NCBI GenBank assembly: GCA_000980375.1
Contig: LARD01000017.1
Span: forward strand, 8,716 to 72,715
Direction of reading: 5' to 3'
Source: Clostridium sp. K4410.MGS-306
GTDB taxonomy: Bacteria > Cyanobacteriota > Vampirovibrionia > Gastranaerophilales > Gastranaerophilaceae
DNA: 64,000 bases
The translations under genes and the position numbers were made by a program. The notes under the pieces were generated by a model. That model did no database searches. It was not told where the DNA came from and saw only the letters and a list, made by a program, of their open reading frames with translations. How positions within the stretch are numbered: position 1 is the first letter of the stretch; every line of letters begins with the position of its first letter. Positions 58,358 through 64,000 of the stretch are shown here, one piece after another.

Positions 58358-59095
58358 ATGGAGTCTGAAAGTAGTAAATTAAGAGAGCATATTTCACATA
58401 TTGCACACGAGTTTAAAACCCCGCTCAATGCGGTCAACGGATTTACGCAATTGATGCTGGAAATGGAATATCCAAGAGACAGACAGATACAATTTTTGCA
58501 AAATATAAAATCTGCATGCAATCACATGCATGAAATAATTAAATACTCTCTTGAAACCGCAAAGTCACAAAACCCCGATTTCAGATTCGAGCTGACAGAA
58601 TTTTCACCCGCAAAGGTGACAGAAGAAATTTTTTGCGTACTCAACCAAAAAATTACAGAGAAAAATCTAACCCTTAACATCAATCTTGAAAAAGGGTTTA
58701 TTGTCTGCGACAAACTCCGTTTCAGGCAGGTAGTGTACAACCTTGCGGGCAATGCATACAAATTCAACAAAAAAGGCGGGCAAATAGAGGTAAAGTCTTA
58801 TTTTGAAGGCGAAAATTATTTTTTCGAAATCAAAGACACAGGCATTGGAATAAGCGAAGAACACAAAAAGCATATTTTTGAATTGTTTTGCCCGACTGAT
58901 AACACCACCCCCGAAAACAAAGACGGCTCCGGCATAGGGCTTTATACATGCAAAAAAATAATCGAGTCTTTAGGCGGTGATATCAGCTTTGAAAGCATTG
59001 TGTCCAAAGGGTCTGTTTTCAGGTTTTTTATCCCCGTTAACGCAAAGCGGGCTCTTTCAAACAGTAAAGATTACAGTTTTACAAATGAATCTTAA
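58358..59095 (+). CDS. Soluble histidine kinase without sensor domain
   Basis: A 245-aa cytoplasmic kinase: a dimerisation helix with phospho-acceptor His17 (HIAHEFKTPLNAV) directly at the N-terminus, then an ATPase domain with N box NLAGNAYKFNKKG, IKDTGIGISEE, and GSGIGLYTCKKI. There is no membrane segment or input domain, so it needs a partner protein or is fed by another module. No ribosome site precedes the ATG, and a stop lies 7 codons upstream, so it is not simply truncated by a bad start call. No response regulator is adjacent. Confidence 0.85.
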   Translation: MESESSKLREHISHIAHEFKTPLNAVNGFTQLMLEMEYPRDRQIQFLQNIKSACNHMHEIIKYSLETAKSQNPDFRFELTEFSPAKVTEEIFCVLNQKITEKNLTLNINLEKGFIVCDKLRFRQVVYNLAGNAYKFNKKGGQIEVKSYFEGENYFFEIKDTGIGISEEHKKHIFELFCPTDNTTPENKDGSGIGLYTCKKIIESLGGDISFESIVSKGSVFRFFIPVNAKRALSNSKDYSFTNES

Positions 59096-59118
59096 TATTT
59101 TATAATTAGTTGTCCGAG

Positions 59119-59153
59119 AAAAATTTGCGATAAGGAACGTGAGCAAATTTTTT
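59119..59153 (+). terminator. Intrinsic terminator after the kinase gene
   Basis: AAAAATTTGC/GCAAATTTTT 10-bp stem, 14-nt loop, T-run. It lies 24 nt after the kinase stop and upstream of gpsA. Confidence 0.7.
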
Positions 59154-59253
59154 GAGTGTCATTTGAAAAGGTGAGTAAGATGACGGAAACGTTGAGTTTT
59201 CGGCAGATTACGACACTAGATTATATGTATTGCTAGTATAAAAGGAAGAGTTT

Positions 59254-60246
59254 ATGAAACTTACGGTATTGGGAGCAGGCTGCTGGGGTCTTACACTGAC
59301 CTGGCTTTTGACAGACAATTTTGAAAAAGTTTGTGTATGGGGTAGAGATACAGACATAAGTGACGACTTGCGCACAAACAAACATGCGTCAAAACCGCTT
59401 GAAATACAGTTAAAAGACAAAGTGGAAGTAACCTCTGACCTTGAAAAAGCCGTAAAAGACGCTGATATAATCCTTCTTGTAGTAGCAACATCCGGCATCA
59501 GAGACGTGTGCAAAAAACTGGCACAAATCGGCCTAAAAGACAATCAGGTGCTTGTTAACACATCTAAGGGGCTTGAGCTTCCTTCTTTGATGAGAATGAG
59601 CGAAGTAGTGAAACAAGAACTTCCGGATGCTAATATAGCAATACTTTCCGGACCTACTCTGGCAAAAGAAGTATTGATGGGCTGCCCCACAGCAGCTTCT
59701 GTAGCTTGCGAAAACAAACCCGAAATTGCAAAGTTTTTGCAAGAAAAATTGACTGTTCCGTCAAAATTTCGACTTTACACAAATGATGATGTTGTCGGCT
59801 TGGAGCTTGGCGGAAGCTTAAAAAACGTAATAGCAATTGCTTCCGGTTTTGCAGACGCTATGAAACTGGGCGACAACTGCCGCGGCGCACTTTTGACCCG
59901 CGGGATGGCGGAGATTACGCGCGTAAGCGTTGCGCTTGGCGCAAAACCGTCCACTTTGTACGGGCTTTCCGGCATGGGAGATTTGATTGCCACCTGCTCA
60001 AGCCCCATGTCACGCAACTTTACGGTAGGCTCTATGCTCGGCCATGGCAAAAAAATTAACGACATCTTAAACGAGCTGGGCTCTGTTGCAGAAGGTGTAA
60101 AAACTTCTAAAGCCGTTTGTGAGCTCGCCAAAAAGCTGAATATCGAAGTGCCGATTTCTTCAGCGATTTATGAGGCAGTGTACACGGATATTACCCCGCA
60201 AGAGCTTTTGGACAAGCTGATGAACAGAAAACTCAAAGGCGAATAA
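59254..60246 (+). CDS. gpsA: Glycerol-3-phosphate dehydrogenase [NAD(P)+]
   Basis: Reduces dihydroxyacetone phosphate to sn-glycerol 3-phosphate for phospholipids. 330 aa. Rossmann loop VLGAGCWGLTL; SKGLE and SGPTLAKEV; the catalytic Lys block GGSLKNVIAIASG; and GDNCRGALLTRGMAE with LSGMGDL. AAAGGAAG precedes the ATG. The 160-nt leader holds a terminator and some further small stems. Confidence 0.96.
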   Translation: MKLTVLGAGCWGLTLTWLLTDNFEKVCVWGRDTDISDDLRTNKHASKPLEIQLKDKVEVTSDLEKAVKDADIILLVVATSGIRDVCKKLAQIGLKDNQVLVNTSKGLELPSLMRMSEVVKQELPDANIAILSGPTLAKEVLMGCPTAASVACENKPEIAKFLQEKLTVPSKFRLYTNDDVVGLELGGSLKNVIAIASGFADAMKLGDNCRGALLTRGMAEITRVSVALGAKPSTLYGLSGMGDLIATCSSPMSRNFTVGSMLGHGKKINDILNELGSVAEGVKTSKAVCELAKKLNIEVPISSAIYEAVYTDITPQELLDKLMNRKLKGE

Positions 60247-60252
60247 CAGGTT

Positions 60253-60543
60253 TTAGCCGGTGTCGCGTCCTTCGTTTTTCATGTTGGCCTGAATCTCGGC
60301 CTTGTCATTAAACTCGTTGATAAAATGGGAGTATCTTTCCATTCTCAATTTTAGCCACGACAGCATTGTGTCAGAACCATACACCTCGATTGTTCTCGTC
60401 CTTGTGAACTGCTTGAAGCTTCTGTTGTATGATTCATCAATGTATGTGCGGCATTTGCAGTTGAGCTCTTCAACAAGGTCGTAGAGCGTTTTGAGCCATG
60501 CCGGCTGCACCTGTGCTTCGTTTACAGAATACTCGAGAATCAT
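60253..60543 (-). CDS. Hypothetical protein, 96 aa
   Basis: A soluble 96-aa protein with no recognised family. The start is ILEYSVNEAQVQPAWLKTLYD, the middle has Cys-Lys-Cys (NCKCRTYID), and the end is charged (FNDKAEIQANMKNEGRD). It converges on gpsA with a 6-nt gap. AAGAAAGTCAAGGAAG precedes the ATG, a good ribosome site, which supports a real gene. Confidence 0.6.
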   Translation of the reverse strand: MILEYSVNEAQVQPAWLKTLYDLVEELNCKCRTYIDESYNRSFKQFTRTRTIEVYGSDTMLSWLKLRMERYSHFINEFNDKAEIQANMKNEGRDTG

Positions 60544-60707
60544 TTTTCTTCCTTGACTTTCTTCTTAACTGATACGCTATTTATAACATGCCCGCATTTT
60601 GCAATGCCTAAGCATAATTATCGGATGATGGATAGGTTTTATTCTGTCACATGCTATGTATCGGCTTATGGAAGAAAAACTTTAAGCTTTTTATTACTTT
60701 TGTAACA

Positions 60708-61139
60708 TTAGTTAATATTATCCAGCTCGTCAGATTCATATTCTGTAGAAATTTTATATTTATTTGTGCGTAAATCTTTTTTTACGGTTATTTTTGCCCT
60801 GTCAGTTTTAATAAGCATTCCGTCACAGTCATCATTGTTGCAAGTATAAATATCTGCGGCAACCGGTTCGTTTTTTATGGGGTCATATTTTAAAACCGTC
60901 TGGTCAAATGTAAATTCTTGTTCAATTTTCTCTTTGTAATAGGGTTCTATTGAGTTGAGAATTGTGTTTACGCTTTTCATTTCCTGTTGAGCATATTTGA
61001 CAATATCATCTTCATTCACGCCGGAGTCGCGGAGTTTGTTTACAGAATCTTTTACAATAGCAAGAACGGCTGAAATTTCTTTTTCCGTAGTTTCTCTGTA
61101 AGCAGCTTTATTAGTTTTTTGCATTTGGTTAAACCTCAT
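60708..61139 (-). CDS. Hypothetical protein co-encoded with an XRE regulator
   Basis: A 143-aa acidic soluble protein. Helical N-terminal two thirds; then a short segment with two Cys (YTCNNDDCDGM) like half a zinc knuckle, followed by Lys-rich beta strands (KITVKKDLRTNKYKIS). Its start overlaps the XRE stop by 4 bp (ATGA type), so the two are translated together. A regulator-partner or toxin/antidote role is possible but unproven. Confidence 0.6.
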   Translation of the reverse strand: MRFNQMQKTNKAAYRETTEKEISAVLAIVKDSVNKLRDSGVNEDDIVKYAQQEMKSVNTILNSIEPYYKEKIEQEFTFDQTVLKYDPIKNEPVAADIYTCNNDDCDGMLIKTDRAKITVKKDLRTNKYKISTEYESDELDNIN

Positions 61140-61507
61140 AACTTCGATTTAATTGAAGCTACAGAAGTATTTTCACCCAACATTTGAATAAAGTTAACAG
61201 TAAGCTTCAATTTATCGTAATCTAACGTGTTAAGCAGTAATTTAATATCATCTACTATTTCTTTTTTATTTCCATATTCATTAGTTATGTATCGTGAATC
61301 AATCTCAAATAAATATGACGCCGGTATATTAAATGTTGTACAGATATTATTTATAGTATCAGAGGTTGTAAAGCTTTTACCTGATTCTATTACACTTAAG
61401 GTTGTCGGGCCGATTGCTATTTTTTCACTAAACTGGTCCTGACTTAAATTTAATTTATTTCTTAGTTTTCTAACATTACTGCCAAATATTATTTTTATAT
61501 CGTACAT
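61136..61507 (-). CDS. XRE-family helix-turn-helix regulator
   Basis: A 123-aa repressor-like protein: FGSNVRKLRNKLNLSQDQFSEKI, recognition helix GPTTLSVIESGKS, and FNIPASYLFEID closing the domain. A C-terminal helical part (about 75-123) probably dimerises. It is coupled to the 60708 gene. A perfect 7-bp inverted repeat upstream (61522-61540) may be its own operator. This marks the left edge of the accessory-looking right end. Confidence 0.85.
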   Translation of the reverse strand: MYDIKIIFGSNVRKLRNKLNLSQDQFSEKIAIGPTTLSVIESGKSFTTSDTINNICTTFNIPASYLFEIDSRYITNEYGNKKEIVDDIKLLLNTLDYDKLKLTVNFIQMLGENTSVASIKSKL

Positions 61508-61521
61508 ATTACAAATATGAT

Positions 61522-61540
61522 AGTAAATATTGAATTTACT
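61522..61540. promoter_or_regulatory. Inverted repeat upstream of the XRE gene
   Basis: AGTAAAT (61522-61528), ATTGA, ATTTACT (61534-61540): perfect 7-bp arms, 15 nt before the XRE start codon. Likely autoregulatory operator. Confidence 0.45.
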
Positions 61541-61830
61541 TTTAATAACTTTAAATTCAATTCTTCAATTAAACCAAAGTTTAGACTTAAATTTTTATAT
61601 TACTTTTTATGTTCGCTTAGCAAACATATATTAATTTTAAGCATATTTAAATAAGTTTTACCACAGCGTAAACGGTTGGGTTGTATCGTTTCAAGCTCTT
61701 TATCTGCGAGGGTTTTAATGCTCTAAAAAAATTAAATTTTGACATCATGTAATTAACTATTTTTAGGTAAATGGAAGCTGTATTCGTTCGGGAAAAGTAC
61801 TTTCACTTTGCCGTTCCGACTCCTCCGCCC
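61541..61830. other. Intergenic DNA, no gene seen
   Basis: AT-rich stretch between the XRE gene and the hairpin element. It carries no frame with a ribosome site and no clear promoter pair. Confidence 0.5.
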
Positions 61831-62150
61831 CTGCGGGGCTCCCCCGCAGTCACTCTAAAGTAAAAGCACTATTCCCTCTCTTTTCGAGCTTTCTCAGCGC
61901 GCCTGCGGCGCGCGCGGCACAAAGTGCCGCAAAAAGCTTGTTAAGTTCAAAGTGAAGTATATTTATTTTTCGACGCCTGTGAACAAAGTGAACCGAGCTA
62001 GAAAAATCAATATACTTTGCTTTGAACGCCCCCGCTTCCAAACCCTCCACCAGGCATGTTGAGCAAGAGCAGGAAGGTGTTTGCTTCGTAGTGACTATAG
62101 TGCCGAAGGCAGCTATCGGAACGCAGAAGTAAATAACTTACTGCTCTTGC
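61831..62150. repeat. GC-rich chain of perfect hairpins, non-coding element
   Basis: Successive hairpins: CTGCGGGG/CCCCGCAG (61831-61849); GCGCGCC/GGCGCGC (61897-61913); GCGGCAC/GTGCCGC (61914-61930); a long stem of two 26-nt arms with three mismatches (61946-61971 with 62001-62026, TTCAAAG...CTTTGAA ends); and GCAAGAGCAG/CTGCTCTTGC (62063-62072 with 62141-62150) enclosing TGCC/GGCA plus ATAG/CTAT. The GC content stands out against the AT-rich surroundings. Frames crossing it are broken or look like artefacts. A dispersed repeat, recombination site or structured RNA is possible. Confidence 0.65.
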
Positions 62151-62213
62151 GCCCACAGCACAAAAAAGATAAAGCAATGAAAATTATTCCATCGCCTTAC
62201 CTTTAATTAAAAA

Positions 62214-62846
62214 TTAGGCTATATAAACATGATTTCCGTTTATTGTTACCCATTTACCTGTGCCTGAAGAGTTACTTTGTGAGGTCTTATTTTTTCTAAA
62301 AACCGGGTATTTATTTTTTCTTTCTTCTTGCATTTTGTGGTATTTGTTTTTGATTTCATCGGAAAGTTTTTGTGATGGTGTTTTGTATTTTCTGGGGTCT
62401 GACGGGTGGGTTATAAGTTCTCCTTTTTTCATGCGGGTCATTACCTGCTCTGCAATCATATCTTCTATTTGTTCTTTTGAATATAACCTTTCTTTGCCTT
62501 TAATTTTATTTTTTATTTCTTTGGCAATATTGCGACCTATTTCGTTGTTCCATAAGTCCATATTTTCTTCTCCAGGGTCTTGACCTCTTCTGCGTCCATC
62601 AATCTCATGTTTATCTCCCAATATATGGCTAAAAGTTTCGTTATATCTCATAGACAGCACTGCTTGCATAAAAGTGTGTTTAAAGGCATCTGCTTCATTG
62701 TTCCATGTTGCTTTTTTCGGGTCAGAGTCTGATTTAAAATTATATTTTTTCTGGTATTTCATAGTTTTGTTAAACATTTCTCTGCCAAATTCTTTTTCAG
62801 GGCTATATTTGTTCCATAATTCTTCAATTTTTTTGTTAAGTGTCAT
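62214..62846 (-). CDS. Toxin-like protein (DUF6973-like) with WVTING tail
   Basis: A 210-aa basic protein. The centre has ADAFKHTFMQAVLS, GDKHEIDG and MDLWNNEIGR, matching from memory the D-A-F-R/K-H ... A/K-H-E ... M-D-L-x-N-N pattern of a domain found in secreted polymorphic toxins and wall-associated proteins (I believe DUF6973). The C-terminus GKWVTINGNHVYIA resembles the tail of phage head-morphogenesis and related proteins. His and Asp/Glu residues could form a hydrolase site. Divergent from a small membrane protein 36 nt away. A degraded second copy lies at 63351. Confidence 0.6.
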   Translation of the reverse strand: MTLNKKIEELWNKYSPEKEFGREMFNKTMKYQKKYNFKSDSDPKKATWNNEADAFKHTFMQAVLSMRYNETFSHILGDKHEIDGRRRGQDPGEENMDLWNNEIGRNIAKEIKNKIKGKERLYSKEQIEDMIAEQVMTRMKKGELITHPSDPRKYKTPSQKLSDEIKNKYHKMQEERKNKYPVFRKNKTSQSNSSGTGKWVTINGNHVYIA

Positions 62847-62882
62847 AATATTGTTCTCCTCAATTTGTTTTATAATATTTGT

Positions 62883-63257
62883 ATGAAATTTTTGTTAAAT
62901 CTAAAAAAATATATTTCTTTAAATTTAATTTCTTTATTAGGTCATTTGGGTTTTTCTGTTTTAATTTATTTCATTTTTTTTAACCAAATTATTACAGATA
63001 TTTTTTCTAAATTTCCCTATATCACCATAAATGCAGCTTGTGCTTATTTCACAATTTCAGTTTTACTATTTTTTATATTACTTATTGCTTTTATTTTTGA
63101 ATTTTTTGTATTCCATATAAATAAAAAGCACAATAAAAAAGATATTTATTTTAAATATCTTTCTAAAATTCCTATGTGGTTTTTTCTAACTGGCCTGATA
63201 ATTGGAATAACAGCTGTAATTTTCTATTTTTATATGTGGCGGACTGTGACAGCGTAA
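62883..63257 (+). CDS. Small membrane protein, possible immunity partner
   Basis: A 124-aa protein with three or four hydrophobic segments (about 12-36, 48-76 and 97-117) and a Lys/His-rich cytoplasmic-type loop (HINKKHNKKD). It is divergent from the toxin-like gene. A second membrane protein of the same layout is encoded beside the second toxin copy (63673). Pairing and membrane location suggest immunity or export, but nothing proves it. Confidence 0.55.
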   Translation: MKFLLNLKKYISLNLISLLGHLGFSVLIYFIFFNQIITDIFSKFPYITINAACAYFTISVLLFFILLIAFIFEFFVFHINKKHNKKDIYFKYLSKIPMWFFLTGLIIGITAVIFYFYMWRTVTA

Positions 63258-63350
63258 AATCATGTGTTTTCTCCTTAAATTTTGCATGACAATAACGCCA
63301 ATTGACTTTTTCAATTAGCGCGGTTGGTTTTGTTTATGAAAATTAAAAAA

Positions 63351-63636
63351 TCAGGCTATATAAACATGTTTCCCGTTTATTGTTACCCATTTGCCCGTTC
63401 CTGTGGATGAATTTTGAGTAGATTTACTTTTTTTAAAAACAGGGTATTTATTTTTTCTTTCCTCTTGCATTTTGTGGTATTTGTTTTTGATTTCATCGGA
63501 AAATTTTTGACTGGAAGATCTTGTATCTTTGTATTTTCTAAAATCATTCGGATGAGTAATTAGGTCTCCTTTTTTCATTTTTTGCATAAATTTCAGCACT
63601 GTAATTATTAGACATATTATTTTTTTTATTAGACAT
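63351..63636 (-). pseudogene. Truncated, frameshifted copy of the toxin-like gene
   Basis: The frame 63351-63599 encodes a close copy of the C-terminal third of the 62214 protein (KKGDLITHPNDFRKYK, SDEIKNKYHKMQEERKNKYP, GKWVTINGKHVYIA). The natural-looking start, ATG 63636 with AAAGGATAT upstream, is in another frame and runs into a stop after ~30 codons. The middle domain is missing. It is therefore a deleted, frameshifted duplicate, or a donor cassette for tail exchange. Confidence 0.65.
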
Positions 63637-63672
63637 TTTTATATCCTTTCGTTTTTATAGTAATGTTATGTA

Positions 63673-64000
63673 ATGAAATTAAAAGATTTAATATCATTAA
63701 AAATTTTATGTTTCTTTGCATATCTGAATATAGTATTTTCCTTTTGTACTTTGGTTCTTCACGATGCATTCCATTATATTTTTCAAGATATTTTACAAAG
63801 AAAAATATATTTAACACTTGAAAATATATGCGATGTTTATACTGTGTTTTTGTTTATCGCATATTTATTGATAATAATTGCTATTGCGGAATTCTTTTAC
63901 AAAAAGAAAATAAATTATAAAAATACCGGTTCACAAAACAAAAATATTTACAAAAAAGCATTATCATTTATTTCTCTTTTTATCTTTTATATTGGTTTGT
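63673..64000 (+). CDS. Membrane protein (C-terminus beyond window), paralogue-like to 62883-63257
   Basis: An open frame from ATG 63673 to the window end (109 codons). Hydrophobic segments at about 8-32, 55-75 and from ~95 on, with a Lys/Asn-rich loop (KKKINYKNTGSQNKNIYKK). The order of segments and the AEFF/EFFV junction after the second helix resemble the protein at 62883. It is divergent from the truncated toxin copy, repeating the module layout. No clear ribosome site. Confidence 0.5.
   Translation, partial: MKLKDLISLKILCFFAYLNIVFSFCTLVLHDAFHYIFQDILQRKIYLTLENICDVYTVFLFIAYLLIIIAIAEFFYKKKINYKNTGSQNKNIYKKALSFISLFIFYIGL

Noticed and set aside
59154..59253. Structured leader or riboswitch upstream of gpsA
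   Set aside because: Only short stems (for example GGAAAC/GTTTTC) beyond the terminator; not enough to support a regulatory RNA.
61897..61930. CRISPR array
   Set aside because: The palindromic units are adjacent, not identical and not separated by spacers; no cas genes are present.
61850..62050. 66-aa minus-strand frame (…FAALCAARAAGALRKLEKR…)
   Set aside because: It is the translation of the perfect GC hairpins; no ribosome site and repeat-driven composition.
61508..64000. Insertion sequence or integrated phage
   Set aside because: No transposase, integrase, terminal repeats or structural phage genes can be recognised; only phage-like tail motifs in the toxin-like proteins.

Overview
This is an AT-rich bacterial chromosome segment with standard stop codons. 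Several traits point to a non-photosynthetic relative of Cyanobacteria, most likely a gut Melainabacterium of the Gastranaerophilales type. It has a seven-repeat PBS-lyase-like HEAT protein (52506-53360), a DAHP synthase with an N-terminal regulatory domain, a lysine/arginine-decarboxylase-like enzyme, the DXP isoprenoid route (dxr), Kdo genes implying an LPS outer membrane, flagellar genes, a large Gly-rich prepilin, and several proteins with an Asn-rich N-terminus ending in F-x-G. The lineage is inferred from family knowledge; no rRNA lies in the window.

Left part (1-11.8 kb): a minus-strand run flhA, PilZ protein, small membrane protein, histidine kinase, receiver/HD-GYP regulator links flagellar export to c-di-GMP signalling. 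Then come an MBL-fold hydrolase, a hybrid-cluster-protein homologue that has lost all its cluster ligands, an M16 protease, a formyltransferase and the flagellar zinc-ribbon protein YvyF. A Thr-Thr-Tyr tRNA operon sits at 12.7-13.0 kb.

Middle (13-45 kb): an HxlR/GNAT/AraJ-type MFS cassette, two glycosyltransferases, an EF-hand protein, a lexA-umuC SOS module with a 26-bp operator palindrome, a Gly-rich pseudopilin, pyk, fabI, dxr, pheS flanked by two paralogous small proteins, uppS, rdgB, a kdsD-kdsC-formyltransferase operon, leuS, a phosphohexomutase, an orphan sugar-ABC permease, tilS and hpt. Between leuS and a CxxC protein (37.1-37.7 kb) lies a compact structured locus. It encodes a 24-residue amphipathic peptide with a near-perfect but hairpin-sequestered Shine-Dalgarno sequence, faced by a convergent promoter on the other strand. 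It looks like an unreported type I toxin-antitoxin-like unit.

Right part (45-64 kb): an acyltransferase, a TPR protein, MgtC-like and peptide-ABC permeases, leuA, a second PilZ protein, the HEAT protein, a kinase-fold-like protein paralogous to one at 32.2 kb, the decarboxylase, aroF, gmk, a sensorless histidine kinase, gpsA, and an XRE regulator pair. The last 2.4 kb is accessory DNA: a GC-rich chain of perfect hairpins (about 61.83-62.15 kb) followed by a duplicated divergent module. Each copy pairs a toxin-like protein ending in a WVTING-type tail with a small membrane protein; one toxin copy is degraded.

Housekeeping genes are mostly single and convergent or divergent, with good intrinsic terminators. 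Several starts lack a Shine-Dalgarno sequence and have TATAAT only 6-10 nt upstream, suggesting leaderless or very short-leader mRNAs.
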